Positions 10,181 to 19,232 of a stretch of DNA of 64,000 nucleotides are shown here, one piece after another. The notes under the pieces were generated by a model. The model made no database searches and was not told the origin of the DNA. It saw nothing but the letters and a program-made list of their open reading frames with translations. The position numbers were made by a program, and so were the translations under genes. How positions within the stretch are numbered: position 1 is the stretch's first letter; each line of letters starts with the position of its first letter. Where the stretch lies: contig NZ_RXNV01000005.1 of NCBI RefSeq assembly GCF_003966265.1, forward strand, positions 1-64,000, given 5' to 3'. This stretch comes from Shewanella atlantica (GTDB lineage Bacteria > Pseudomonadota > Gammaproteobacteria > Enterobacterales > Shewanellaceae).

Positions 10181-10478
10181 ACCAAATCCTTCCTTTTATA
10201 CATCTTTTATAATTAGATTTTTACCCGAGCGATCTAAACAATCTAAGCTAAAAAACCGGGAAAGTTAAATCGTCATAGATTTGCTTTGTCCGAAGTGTAC
10301 TGCATAGAAGTAGATACCGAAAGCGGCCAAAATTGATTGTTAACGACTAAATTAGCTCAATGGATAGTGGCCCTGTCTGATGCAATTTTCTCCAGTTAGC
10401 TGCAAATAACTCATGTTCTCCCCGAGAAGCTGATAACCTAATCTCACCTGTTATTCTTAATAAGTCCGGAACCGGCTA

Positions 10479-11249
10479 ATGCAGTTTACTCCCCCTTTCG
10501 AACAGGGCGTCTTACTGAGACGCTATAAGCGCTTCCTCACCGACATTCGACTTAACGATGGCAGTGAGGTCACCATACATTGCCCCAACACAGGTTCTAT
10601 GAAAAATTGCCTCTTCCCGGGGGAAAAGGTGTGGTTCTCCACCTCCGATAACCCTAAACGTAAGTACTCGCGAACCTGGGAACAGGCAGAGTCTGATGCC
10701 GGACATATTATAGGTATCAATACCGGCAGAGCGAACCAACTGGCAGAGGATGCTATCAGAGCCGGCGTAATAACCGAACTGAGCGGTTATAGCTCTCTCA
10801 GACGTGAAGTAAAATACGGCAGCGAAAATAGCCGCATAGATATTCTTCTCAGCGACCCTGTATGCTCAACTGACACAGATTCCCCCGACTCACCTCCCGC
10901 CAATACAGAGTCAACCAACACAACAGCCAAGCCAAAATGCTATGTCGAAGTGAAGAGCTGTACTTTGCTCGAACAGGGCCAGGGTTATTTCCCCGATGCT
11001 GTCACCACCCGAGGTCAGAAACATCTGAGGGAGCTAATGGAGATGGTGGAATCTGGCCACCGAGGGGTACTGCTTTTTGTGGTGCAACACACAGGCATCG
11101 ACTCCGTTCAGGCGGCGGCTCATATCGATCCGGAGTACGCTTCACTGCTGGCTAAAGCCCATAGTGCTGGGGTGGAAGTCATGGCATATAGCGCTGAAAT
11201 GTCCCCAAATGGGGCCTCCTTGCTTAAATCCTGCCCTGTCAAACTCTAA
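10479..11249 (+). CDS. sfsA: SfsA family DNA-binding protein/nuclease-like
   Basis: A 256-residue member of the SfsA family. E. coli SfsA was found as a factor that stimulates maltose gene expression and binds DNA non-specifically; its fold is nuclease-like. The order of conserved blocks is [64 protein letters not shown] and [16 protein letters not shown]. The YVEVK acidic and Lys residues fit a PD-(D/E)xK-like core. A Ser/Thr/Asp-rich insert of about 25 residues (near 130-155) is additional to the E. coli protein (234 residues). It sits just before dksA, the same neighbour as in E. coli. Confidence 0.93.
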   Translation: MQFTPPFEQGVLLRRYKRFLTDIRLNDGSEVTIHCPNTGSMKNCLFPGEKVWFSTSDNPKRKYSRTWEQAESDAGHIIGINTGRANQLAEDAIRAGVITELSGYSSLRREVKYGSENSRIDILLSDPVCSTDTDSPDSPPANTESTNTTAKPKCYVEVKSCTLLEQGQGYFPDAVTTRGQKHLRELMEMVESGHRGVLLFVVQHTGIDSVQAAAHIDPEYASLLAKAHSAGVEVMAYSAEMSPNGASLLKSCPVKL

Positions 11250-11408
11250 TTAGCAGCTAAAAGTTGAATTAATTAGGAATAGAGGACATAGTCAAGGAAT
11301 AACGTCAAATGGACATAAAAAGTTTGCTTGGATTATCTGTTTCTGATATAGATATCGGCCTTAAATTATAAGCGCTCTACAAAGCAAACGATTAACAGGA
11401 GATGGGTT

Positions 11409-11852
11409 ATGCCAGAAGGCACTAAAAAACTCGGCGTGCTCGCTATCGCAGGTGTAGAACCTTACCAGGAAAAGCCTGGTGAGGAGTATATGAACGCAGA
11501 TCAGCTGGACCACTTCAGAACGATTCTGGACTCTTGGCGTAATCAATTGCGTGAAGAGGTCGACCGTACTCTTAACCATATGCAAGATGAAGCGGCTAAC
11601 TTCCCGGATCCTGTAGATCGTGCAGCTCAGGAAGAGGAGTTCAGTCTTGAACTTCGTGCTCGTGACAGAGAGCGCAAACTGATTAAGAAGATCGAAAAGA
11701 CACTTCAGAAGATTGAAGAAGATGATTTCGGATTCTGTGAATCTTGTGGCATCGAAATCGGTATCCGCCGCCTCGAAGCTCGCCCAACAGCCGATCAGTG
11801 TATCGACTGTAAGACACTTGCAGAGATCAAAGAAAAGCAGATGGCTGGCTAA
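11409..11852 (+). CDS. dksA: RNA polymerase-binding transcription factor DksA
   Basis: DksA (147 residues) binds the secondary channel of RNA polymerase and works with ppGpp to reprogram transcription in the stringent response. The N-terminal coiled coil is rich in Glu, Arg and Leu. Its tip carries [11 protein letters not shown], which includes the Asp and Ala needed for activity in E. coli. The zinc finger has CESCG and CIDCK. The ATG follows AGGAG. A stable terminator follows. The gene stands first in the dksA-gluQ-pcnB-folK-panBC block, though the terminator and a 226-base gap suggest separate promoters downstream. Confidence 0.97.
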   Translation: MPEGTKKLGVLAIAGVEPYQEKPGEEYMNADQLDHFRTILDSWRNQLREEVDRTLNHMQDEAANFPDPVDRAAQEEEFSLELRARDRERKLIKKIEKTLQKIEEDDFGFCESCGIEIGIRRLEARPTADQCIDCKTLAEIKEKQMAG

Positions 11853-11874
11853 TCTGCCTCTTCACTGCATGAGT

Positions 11875-11897
11875 AAGCGGGGTTTTGGCCCCGCTTT
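11875..11897 (+). terminator. rho-independent terminator of dksA
   Basis: The stem AGCGGGG / CCCCGCT surrounds a TTTTGG-type loop and is followed by TTTA. Confidence 0.8.
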
Positions 11898-11983
11898 ACT
11901 GGTTTCCCTCAGCTGTTCACTTACCATCTTCCCTGACCTCTTTTATCCGGCTTACACCAAATAGACCAAGGGGCAAACATATT

Positions 11984-12040
11984 ATGCTCGTCTCTCGCTC
12001 CCCTGACACACTGATCCAATCAGCCTATACCACTCGATAG
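11984..12040 (+). other. 18-codon leader ORF resembling a duplicated gluQ start
   Basis: The bases around this ATG repeat those around the gluQ ATG 95 bases downstream: both read TATTATG, then TCGT, then TCTCG. It would encode a peptide beginning MLVSRS, against MIVSRS in gluQ, and stops after 18 codons. No clear ribosome binding site is present. It is probably a partial local duplication and I do not claim it is translated. Confidence 0.3.
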
Positions 12041-12078
12041 CTCTGCCTGCACCTTGTTAAACCTAGCCTAAACGTATT

Positions 12079-12996
12079 ATGATCGTTTCTCGTTCTATCC
12101 CATTAGTTACAGGTTTCGTCACTTTGAGTCATGCTCCTTACATCGGCCGCTTTGCCCCCTCTCCCTCGGGTCCGCTTCACTTCGGTTCTCTGGTCGCCGC
12201 AGTAGGCAGCTTTCTGCGCGCTCGAGCTATGGGTGGCCAATGGTTAGTGCGAATAGAAGATATCGATCCTCCTCGGGAGGTGCCGGGTAGCAGTGATGAT
12301 ATCTTACGCACTCTGGTCGCCTATGGTCTGGAGTGGGACGGCGAGGTCTTTTATCAAAGTCAGCGTCTCGATGCCTACCAAGCCAAGCTCGACAGCCTGA
12401 TGGCCAACGACCTTGCTTACTACTGTCAATGTACGCGCAAACAGATCCACGCAATGGGCGGAACCTATGACGGTCGCTGCGGTGCACTGGAAACACCTCT
12501 GGAAAGTGGTGCGATCAGAGTACGTAATACGATCGGCATAGATAAATTTCAAGACACCCTGATGGGGGAGATACACTTAGATAAAGCCTTTGCCAATGAA
12601 GACTTTATCATTAAGCGTAGCGATGGCCTCTACGCCTATCAATTGGCCGTAGTGATGGATGATGCCTTTCAACAGATAACAGAAGTCGTTCGTGGCTGTG
12701 ATCTGTTAGAGACCAGCTGCAGACAGGAGAGTCTGTTTAATCTGTTTGGTTTAACTCCGCCGACCTGGCTACATCTTCCCTTGGTCTGCACTACACCGGG
12801 GATGAAGCTTTCGAAACAGAACCATGCACCAGCTATCGACATCGCTCAGCCACAGGCAAGCCTGAATGCCGCACTTCAATTCTTAGGCCAGCCGCAGGTC
12901 GAGCCCAGACAGCAGATGCATCTGATGCTTGAGCAGGCTATTTCACAATTTGATATAGAGCTTATCCCCAGGCAGACTGAGATCATCCTCAGTTAA
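12079..12996 (+). CDS. gluQ: glutamyl-queuosine tRNA(Asp) synthetase
   Basis: A truncated paralogue of glutamyl-tRNA synthetase (305 residues) that attaches glutamate to queuosine at the wobble position of tRNA-Asp. The class I signature is RFAPSPSGPLHFGS (HFGS for HIGH), and the second is KLSKQN for KMSKS. RIEDIDPPRE is the family catalytic segment. CQCTR and a later GRC supply zinc-binding Cys. The anticodon-binding domain of GluRS is absent, as expected. It lies between dksA and pcnB, a common arrangement in gammaproteobacteria. The ATG has no strong ribosome binding site. Confidence 0.95.
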   Translation: MIVSRSIPLVTGFVTLSHAPYIGRFAPSPSGPLHFGSLVAAVGSFLRARAMGGQWLVRIEDIDPPREVPGSSDDILRTLVAYGLEWDGEVFYQSQRLDAYQAKLDSLMANDLAYYCQCTRKQIHAMGGTYDGRCGALETPLESGAIRVRNTIGIDKFQDTLMGEIHLDKAFANEDFIIKRSDGLYAYQLAVVMDDAFQQITEVVRGCDLLETSCRQESLFNLFGLTPPTWLHLPLVCTTPGMKLSKQNHAPAIDIAQPQASLNAALQFLGQPQVEPRQQMHLMLEQAISQFDIELIPRQTEIILS

Positions 12997-13289
12997 ACAC
13001 TAACTGTGACATTGGCGTCCATTTGAAACGCTTCCCTAATCCCATTAGATAGCTGAAGTCCCCTTCAAAAACCCTTATAACGAAACCAGATCCACGGTTC
13101 TTACTGTCGGTCATTGCTAGCGCTTCAGCGTTTTCAGTCGACTTTAGTGGAACGATTATTAAAGATCGCAAAACAAATTCAAAACGACATGAGTCAATGG
13201 TGATCAATCGTATACTCATTGAGCCATATTTGGGGTATCATAGCCGACTTATTTTAAATCGCAGTTCAGTTCCAAGTTCGAGGTGTCCC

Positions 13290-14687
13290 ATTTTTCGCCG
13301 TATTAGCAAATTCTGTAAGCAGTTCTTTGATGACAATCAAACAGCTGAAGAAACCACACAAACAGGCCTAAGTTTGGAGGTTGTCCCGAGAAAAGATCAC
13401 TCTATATCTCGCAGACAGATGAGCGAAAATGCCATTAAGGTACTTTATCGATTGCATAAGTCCGGATTTAAGGCTTATCTCGTCGGTGGAGGTGTGCGTG
13501 ACATCTTGTTGGGCCTACAGCCTAAAGATTTCGATGTGGTGACCAATGCCACTCCGGAAGAGATCAAGAAACTGTTCCGTAACTGTCGACTCGTCGGTAG
13601 ACGCTTCCGTTTGGCCCATATTGTATTTGGTCGGGATGTCATCGAGGTCGCGACTCTGCGTGGCCATCATGTTGAACATGTCGAACAGGTATCAAAAACC
13701 AATGCCGAAGGCCGACTGCTGCGCGATAACGTCTATGGCACCATAGATGAAGATGCCGAACGTCGTGACTTCACCGTCAATGCGCTCTATTACGATATCA
13801 GTGACTTCTCTATACATAGTTATGGCGGCGGCCTGGAAGATCTAAAGTCGAGAACCATTAGATTAATCGGCGATCCTAACACCCGCTACCGTGAAGACCC
13901 TGTACGTATGCTCAGAGCCGTTCGCTTTGCGACTAAGCTCGACATGACTATCGATAAAGGCGCGGCCGATCCTATCTATGAATTGGCCCCACTGCTGAAA
14001 GATATTCCTGCGGCGCGTATGTATGAAGAGATTCTCAAACTCTTCTTCAATGGCCAGGCAGCAAATAACTTTACCATGATGCGTGAATTTGGCCTGTTTG
14101 CACCACTGTTCCCTCTGGTCGATTCGCAACTTGTGGATGAACCAGACGGCTTTACGGCGAAAATGCTTCAGGCAGTAATGGAAAATACCGATATAAGAGT
14201 TCGTGCAGAGAAGACGGTGACGCCCGCATTCTTCTATGCCGCCATACTCTGGTATCCATTGAGTCAACGTGCCGATGATATCGCACTGGAAAGCGGACTA
14301 AGCCTCTATGATGCATATAATGCAGCCATGGGTGATGTCATGGAGCAGCAATGCCGTACAATCAGCATTCCGCGCCGTTTCAGTACTCCTGCAAAAGATA
14401 TCTGGCAGTTGCAGCTAAGATTCGATCGTAACCAAGGTACACGCGCATTTAAATTTATCGAACATCCTAAATTCCGCGCGGCCTATGATCTACTCCTGTT
14501 GAGAGCGCTTGCCGAGGGTGGCTCAGTGGCAAAATCTGCCGCATGGTGGAAGAGCTTTGTCGAAGGTGGCGAAGAGCAGCGTAATGTCATCGCGCGCTCG
14601 GCAAACAAGGGTAGCCGTAACCGTAACTCGAACCAACGCAGACGTCGTAAACCTGCATCGAAAAAAACGACTAAGCCGGCAGAATAA
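13290..14687 (+). CDS. pcnB: poly(A) polymerase I, predicted AUU start
   Basis: Poly(A) polymerase adds 3' A tails to RNA and speeds its decay. The nucleotidyltransferase core has LVGGGVRDILLG and KDFDVVTNA, then RRFRLAHI and RRDFTVNALYY. The RNA-binding region follows, and a basic C-terminal tail ends the protein. The frame is open from an ATG at 13197, but the first 31 residues of that form look unlike the family. From Ile32 the sequence reads IFRRISKFCK, matching the first residues of E. coli PcnB. That protein starts at an AUU codon and is 465 residues long. Here the matching codon is also ATT (13290), preceded by GAGGTG, and gives 465 residues. The stop codon overlaps the folK ATG (TAATG), suggesting coupling. 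Confidence 0.93.
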   Translation: MFRRISKFCKQFFDDNQTAEETTQTGLSLEVVPRKDHSISRRQMSENAIKVLYRLHKSGFKAYLVGGGVRDILLGLQPKDFDVVTNATPEEIKKLFRNCRLVGRRFRLAHIVFGRDVIEVATLRGHHVEHVEQVSKTNAEGRLLRDNVYGTIDEDAERRDFTVNALYYDISDFSIHSYGGGLEDLKSRTIRLIGDPNTRYREDPVRMLRAVRFATKLDMTIDKGAADPIYELAPLLKDIPAARMYEEILKLFFNGQAANNFTMMREFGLFAPLFPLVDSQLVDEPDGFTAKMLQAVMENTDIRVRAEKTVTPAFFYAAILWYPLSQRADDIALESGLSLYDAYNAAMGDVMEQQCRTISIPRRFSTPAKDIWQLQLRFDRNQGTRAFKFIEHPKFRAAYDLLLLRALAEGGSVAKSAAWWKSFVEGGEEQRNVIARSANKGSRNRNSNQRRRRKPASKKTTKPAE

Positions 14688-15190
14688 TGTCGTTAGTTTT
14701 TGTTGCACTAGGTGCAAACCTGACCGACCCGGTGACTCAGCTCGATAACGCCTGTAAAGCGATTAGCGAGCTGGCTTCATGCCCCTCAAATTCGACAAAA
14801 AACAGCTCACTCCAAGTATCCCCATACTACCGCTCCGCTCCTATGGGAGATGTGGTACAGCCCGATTATGTCAACGCAGTCGTTGGCTTTAATACGACAC
14901 TCGAACCTATCGAGTTGTTAGATGCACTGCAGAAAATTGAAAATGAACAAGGCCGGGTGAGGCTCGAGCGCTGGGGTCCAAGAACCTTAGATCTCGATAT
15001 TCTTCTGTATGATAATCAAACCATAGACTCTCCAAGACTCACGATTCCCCACTATGGAATGAAACAACGAAGCTTTGTATTAGTGCCATTAGCAGATATC
15101 GCTCCCCAGCTTTTGCTTCCTTGTGGCACGAAACTCGAACAACTTATAAATGCCGAATTGACCGCAGAATTAGAACAAATAGTCAGATAA
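14687..15190 (+). CDS. folK: 6-hydroxymethyl-7,8-dihydropterin pyrophosphokinase
   Basis: HPPK (167 residues) transfers pyrophosphate from ATP to hydroxymethyl-dihydropterin in folate synthesis. The signature RWGPRTLDLDILLYDN holds the two Asp residues that bind magnesium. The N-terminal VALGANL and the YRSAPMG segment are typical. Its ATG shares one base with the pcnB stop, so translation is probably coupled. It is followed by panB after 101 bases, the same order as in E. coli. Confidence 0.95.
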   Translation: MSLVFVALGANLTDPVTQLDNACKAISELASCPSNSTKNSSLQVSPYYRSAPMGDVVQPDYVNAVVGFNTTLEPIELLDALQKIENEQGRVRLERWGPRTLDLDILLYDNQTIDSPRLTIPHYGMKQRSFVLVPLADIAPQLLLPCGTKLEQLINAELTAELEQIVR

Positions 15191-15291
15191 GATTGAACTC
15201 GGCTCTGTGTTGGCATATAAAAGCACACTATCTAAGCACAAATAGCTAAATATTTAGCGCTAATATAATTAATCGATTTAAGATCATCACT

Positions 15292-16086
15292 ATGTCTAAA
15301 ATAACTAGCTCTACCCTGCTCAAATTTAAGCAGGAAGGTAAAAAGTTCACTGCACTCACCGCCTATGACGCAAGCTTTGCCAGCGCCTTCGATAGTGAAG
15401 GGATTGATGTACTGCTCGTTGGCGACTCGATGGGGATGGTGCTTCAAGGACATGATGATACGTTACCGGTAACGGTCGAAGATATTGCCTACCATACACG
15501 CTGTGTGCGTCGCGGTATCAAGCGCTCCCTGCTTATCGCCGACATGCCTTTTATGAGCTATGCCACAAGCGAACAGGCGATGACAAATGCCACTGCCTTG
15601 ATGCAAGCCGGTGCTAACATGGTCAAACTTGAGGGCGGTCACTGGCTACTCGAAACCATCAGTAAACTTACCGAACGCGGCATCCCGGTCTGTGCTCACT
15701 TAGGCCTGACACCACAATCGGTTCACGTTTTCGGTGGCTTTAAAGTTCAGGGACGCGACTCAGATAATGCCCAACGCATTCTCGATGAGGCCAAGGCCAT
15801 CGAAGCCGCTGGTGCTCAACTGCTGGTTGTCGAGTGTATTCCGGCGCCGCTGGCCAAGGCTATCAGCGAAGCGCTCACTATCCCGGTGATCGGCATCGGA
15901 GCCGGCGCCGACACAGATGGACAGATATTGGTGATGCACGACGTGCTGGGGATCTCCAGCGGCTACATCCCTCGTTTCTCTAAGAATTACCTTAAGCAGA
16001 CTGGCGAGATCCGCGAGGCTATCCGCGCTTATATCGACGAAGTCGCGCAAGGTATCTTCCCTGGCAGCGATCACACTTTTAACTAA
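15292..16086 (+). CDS. panB: 3-methyl-2-oxobutanoate hydroxymethyltransferase
   Basis: PanB (264 residues) uses methylene-tetrahydrofolate to make ketopantoate, the first committed step of pantothenate synthesis. Conserved blocks are [16 protein letters not shown] (metal-binding Asp), DMPFMSY, VKLEGG, HLGLTPQ and PVIGIGAG. Length matches E. coli (264). It lies between folK and panC and runs in the same direction. A weak hairpin (about 16103-16132) separates it from panC. Confidence 0.97.
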   Translation: MSKITSSTLLKFKQEGKKFTALTAYDASFASAFDSEGIDVLLVGDSMGMVLQGHDDTLPVTVEDIAYHTRCVRRGIKRSLLIADMPFMSYATSEQAMTNATALMQAGANMVKLEGGHWLLETISKLTERGIPVCAHLGLTPQSVHVFGGFKVQGRDSDNAQRILDEAKAIEAAGAQLLVVECIPAPLAKAISEALTIPVIGIGAGADTDGQILVMHDVLGISSGYIPRFSKNYLKQTGEIREAIRAYIDEVAQGIFPGSDHTFN

Positions 16087-16204
16087 GCTCACGTATACTC
16101 AGCCGCGGGTGAACTCCAAGTTTCACTTGCGGTTTGGCTTGAGCACATGTGTGCTCCGATGAATCGCAAACGTTTTCAGCAAAACAAAATAGTGCAGAGT
16201 TACT

Positions 16205-17050
16205 ATGATCACTACTCAAGAAATCAGTCAAATCCGTCAGCAAGTTCGTGCATGGCATGCAAAAGGCGAAACCGTCGCATTTGTTCCAACTATGGGCAAT
16301 CTACACCAGGGTCACATCACACTCATTAAAGAAGCCGTCAAACGTGCCGATCACGTTGTCGCTTCAATCTTCGTCAACCCGATGCAGTTTGGCCAGAACG
16401 AAGATCTCGATGCTTACCCGAGAACATTAGCGGCCGATCAGCAAGCCTTAACCGATGCAGGGGCTGAGCTACTCTTCACTCCGACACCGGAGATTATCTA
16501 TCCTAAAGGGATGGATCAGCAGAGTTTTGTCGAGGTGCCCAATATCAGCGAGCAGCTGTGCGGTGCCAGTCGTCCGGGACATTTTCGTGGCGTAGCCACT
16601 GTGGTCTGTAAGCTGTTTAATATCGTCCAGCCCGATATAGCCCTCTTCGGCCGTAAGGATTTCCAACAGCTTCTGGTGATCGAGACCATGGTGGCAGATC
16701 TCTCCATGCCTATTGAGATAATTGGTGTCGACACCATACGTGAAGCCTCAGGCTTAGCCATGAGCTCACGTAATGGCTACCTCAGCCAGGCTCAAAAGGA
16801 TAAGGCGGCGACACTTAAACAAACCATGGACACTATGTCTGTAGCAATACAGCAAGGCGTATCGATTGCCAATGCGATTCAAACCGGCAATAGCCAACTG
16901 TGTGAGGCAGGCTTCAGACCTGATTACCTAGAGGTGCGTAGTACAACGGACCTGTCACAGGCAAGCGATGAAAACTCCTCACTGGTCATACTCGCAGCGG
17001 CCTACATGGGCGATACCCGTCTCATTGATAACCTCTGTTTTACTCGCTAA
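16205..17050 (+). CDS. panC: pantothenate synthetase
   Basis: PanC (281 residues) joins pantoate and beta-alanine using ATP. It is a nucleotidyltransferase-fold enzyme with the HxGH motif in [11 protein letters not shown]. Other family blocks are [14 protein letters not shown] [17 protein letters not shown], and MSSRNGYL, the equivalent of KMSKS. Length fits the family. It is last in the folK-panB-panC series. A hairpin with 9-bp arms (17068-17076 and 17092-17100) follows but lacks a T tract. Confidence 0.97.
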   Translation: MITTQEISQIRQQVRAWHAKGETVAFVPTMGNLHQGHITLIKEAVKRADHVVASIFVNPMQFGQNEDLDAYPRTLAADQQALTDAGAELLFTPTPEIIYPKGMDQQSFVEVPNISEQLCGASRPGHFRGVATVVCKLFNIVQPDIALFGRKDFQQLLVIETMVADLSMPIEIIGVDTIREASGLAMSSRNGYLSQAQKDKAATLKQTMDTMSVAIQQGVSIANAIQTGNSQLCEAGFRPDYLEVRSTTDLSQASDENSSLVILAAAYMGDTRLIDNLCFTR

Positions 17051-17366
17051 ATAGGCAATTTACTATTGGGGTACCTCTACCTATTGCTATAAGGTACCCC
17101 GATTAGCTTATTTCAGCTTCATATCGCTATCCCTCGCTATATTTTCTTATTTATCAAACTCTATATCGTCAGTACTCCAGCTCAAAATACTGGTTTTATC
17201 GAGCAAGTTACGCCATAGTAGTAGCAACAAAAATTAATAATATAAGCTGTAATAGCTGGCTGAATGGATGTTCGAATATTACTCAGGTACTTTTCGATAT
17301 ACAGCCAGAAAACATGACGCTCACCCTATGGGTGAGACGAAAGCTGAACAGAGGATGTGTAGCCCG

Positions 17367-17894
17367 ATGGCAAGAGTGATACTCATTATTTTTATCGGTC
17401 TGACTTTTTCAGGCCTGCTATTACTATTACCCGGCGCAGCACTAGCCGGTAGCATTTTTAAATGCATTAAGGATGACAAGATCGTCTTTAGCCAGACGAC
17501 CTGCCCGAAAGAGTTCAGTCAACACCAGATCGAATACGATCTGGGGATCACCACAGAGATCGACTCGGATAAACCTCAGAACTTTATCGATCCTCTGTCT
17601 GCTTTACTCGATATGAAAACAATTTCAAAAGAGAAACTTCTGCAACTGATCAAGGGAGAGATGTACCGTTTAAAGCAGGAGAACAGTTATTTCGATATTT
17701 TAAGAGCCAGTGAGGTTCAGAAGATAGAGCGTAAGCGTTATTGGCAGAAGCATGAAAAAGATGATCCCGAGTACCTAAAAGAGTTACAGGAGATGCACCT
17801 CTATTTCGATGATCTTATCTCTAATAACCAGGCAAGCTTAGATCTCCTGCAAGAGCGAAAAAACCTGATAGAAACTGAGGCGGAGCCGGAATAA
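17367..17894 (+). CDS. secreted DUF4124-like protein
   Basis: A protein of about 175 residues with a signal peptide (a hydrophobic run, then LAGS). The next residues, IFKCIKDDKIVFSQTTCP, have the pattern of the DUF4124 domain: a short strand, a Cys, KDDKIVFSQ and a second Cys that could pair with the first. The rest is charged and helical, and could form a coiled coil. Three start codons are possible; the ATG at 17367 places the signal peptide at the N terminus. A longer form from 17268 would put 33 polar residues before it. Function is unknown. The 316 bases upstream, after panC, show only a weak hairpin. Confidence 0.6.
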   Translation: MARVILIIFIGLTFSGLLLLLPGAALAGSIFKCIKDDKIVFSQTTCPKEFSQHQIEYDLGITTEIDSDKPQNFIDPLSALLDMKTISKEKLLQLIKGEMYRLKQENSYFDILRASEVQKIERKRYWQKHEKDDPEYLKELQEMHLYFDDLISNNQASLDLLQERKNLIETEAEPE

Positions 17895-17905
17895 ACATGA
17901 TCGAA

Positions 17906-17954
17906 GCCGTAAGCCGTAAGCCGTAAGTTTTAAGTTTTAAGTTTTAAGTTTTAA
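17906..17954. repeat. heptanucleotide tandem repeat, two unit types
   Basis: Three GCCGTAA units pass directly into four GTTTTAA units in the same 7-base register. Two different heptamers in one array suggest local mutation followed by re-expansion. Confidence 0.9.
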
Positions 17955-18014
17955 GCATTCGCTTTAAACTTGCCGCTCCAGGAATACGAAAAAACACGTA
18001 CTTAAAAAGACGAT

Positions 18015-18380
18015 ATGAACTGTGACAAGAACATGCATATCCGGTGGCCGGCATTACTCATTCAAAAAGACCAAGCCGAGCTTGTCTATCTGGCATCGGA
18101 GCATGACTGGCTTCTCGAAAGACTGACTCACATAGAGCAAACCGACCGCCTGCTGGACGCATCGGGCGTCACCTATGAACTCGCACTAGCACCGCATAGT
18201 CAATTTCAGCCAGACAAACAACTAAGCTGGCAGCTATCGGATGAACCGCTGCGCTTACCTCAGATATTGGACTTGGTCAGGCAGCATGCCAGCTTGTCGG
18301 GTCACTGCTGCACCGCCAAGTTAAGGGCCGAATCCATGGAGCAGGTTTTCGAGATAATGAAGTTTTTAGAGGAAAACTAG
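18015..18380 (+). CDS. conserved hypothetical protein, possibly DUF4144
   Basis: A 121-residue soluble protein without signal peptide or membrane segment. It has a Trp-Pro near the N terminus (IRWPALLI) and a central WLLERLTHIEQTDRLLDASG helix. Two Cys (HCCTAK) lie near the C terminus. It resembles small proteins I associate with Shewanella under DUF4144, but I am not sure of that assignment. No function can be proposed. It is convergent with yadH. Confidence 0.6.
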   Translation: MNCDKNMHIRWPALLIQKDQAELVYLASEHDWLLERLTHIEQTDRLLDASGVTYELALAPHSQFQPDKQLSWQLSDEPLRLPQILDLVRQHASLSGHCCTAKLRAESMEQVFEIMKFLEEN

Positions 18381-18455
18381 AAGCTTAAAAGCACTTTCTC
18401 TTATCCAAGAACTCTTATCCCAGGGCTTATTCCCTGGGATCCTAATCCGTCGCAG

Positions 18456-19232
18456 CTAGCTGCGTAAGCCTATTCCTCGACTGATCAGATAATAAGCCAG
18501 ACTCCACAGTCCGACACAGAAACCCACCATAACGGCAATCGAGAACGGCACACTGATATCGGCGTAGCCTAAGAAACCGTAGCGGAACACATTTATCATG
18601 TAAACCACAGGGTTCAGTGCCGACACGCCTTGCCAGAAGTCAGGCAACAGAGACAGAGAGTAGAACACGCCACCGAGATAGGTGAGCGGCGTTAACACAA
18701 AGGTAGGCACTATGCTGATATCGTCATAACTCTTAGCAAATACGGCATTAATCAGGCCACCGAGAGCGAACAGAATCGATGTCAGCAGCACAGTTATCGC
18801 CACTAAGCCCGCGTGATGCAAAGAGATATCGACGAAGAACATTGCCACTCCGGTCACAATGCTTCCCACGCACAGTCCCCGCGCGACACCGCCACCCACA
18901 TAACCGGCAATCATCACATAGTGAGGAACCGGGGCCACAATCAACTCTTCTAGGTTACGCTGAAACTTGGCACTGAAAAATGATGAGGCCACATTAGAGT
19001 ACGAGGCCGTGATCACCGCCATCATGATAAGACCCGGCGCAATAAACTCCATATAAGTGACGCCACCCATCTCACCGATCCGTTTACCTACCAGATTACC
19101 GAAAATCAGGAAGTAGAGCGTCATACTGATGGCCGGTGGTACCAAGGTCTGTATCCAGATCCGGGTAAAACGATTGATCTCTTTGGTTAAAATACTCTTA
19201 AATGCCGTGGCATAGAGTGCTCTCATATTCAT
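18456..19232 (-). CDS. yadH: ABC-2 type transporter permease, YadH-like
   Basis: A 258-residue inner-membrane permease with about six transmembrane segments. It carries the ABC-2 pattern, with LEELIVAPVPHYVMIAGY before the third segment and LTPLTYLGGVFYSL in the C-terminal half. Length and sequence fit E. coli YadH (256). Its start overlaps the stop of the ATPase gene by four bases (ATGA), so the two are coupled and form one exporter. The substrate is unknown. Confidence 0.92.
   Translation of the reverse strand: MNMRALYATAFKSILTKEINRFTRIWIQTLVPPAISMTLYFLIFGNLVGKRIGEMGGVTYMEFIAPGLIMMAVITASYSNVASSFFSAKFQRNLEELIVAPVPHYVMIAGYVGGGVARGLCVGSIVTGVAMFFVDISLHHAGLVAITVLLTSILFALGGLINAVFAKSYDDISIVPTFVLTPLTYLGGVFYSLSLLPDFWQGVSALNPVVYMINVFRYGFLGYADISVPFSIAVMVGFCVGLWSLAYYLISRGIGLRS

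Noticed and set aside
13197..13289. The 31-residue N-terminal extension of pcnB from the upstream ATG
   Set aside because: It does not resemble PcnB from other species, while the downstream ATT aligns exactly with the known E. coli start.
13863..14267. A 134-codon minus-strand frame inside pcnB
   Set aside because: It is antisense to well-conserved pcnB sequence and has no independent support.
16141..16179. A PurR-like box (CGCAAACGTTTTC) and a GAGCACA/TGTGCTC palindrome upstream of panC
   Set aside because: The box matches only about 12 of 16 consensus positions as I recall it, panC is not a usual PurR target, and the palindrome fits no operator I know. A genome-wide matrix scan would be needed.
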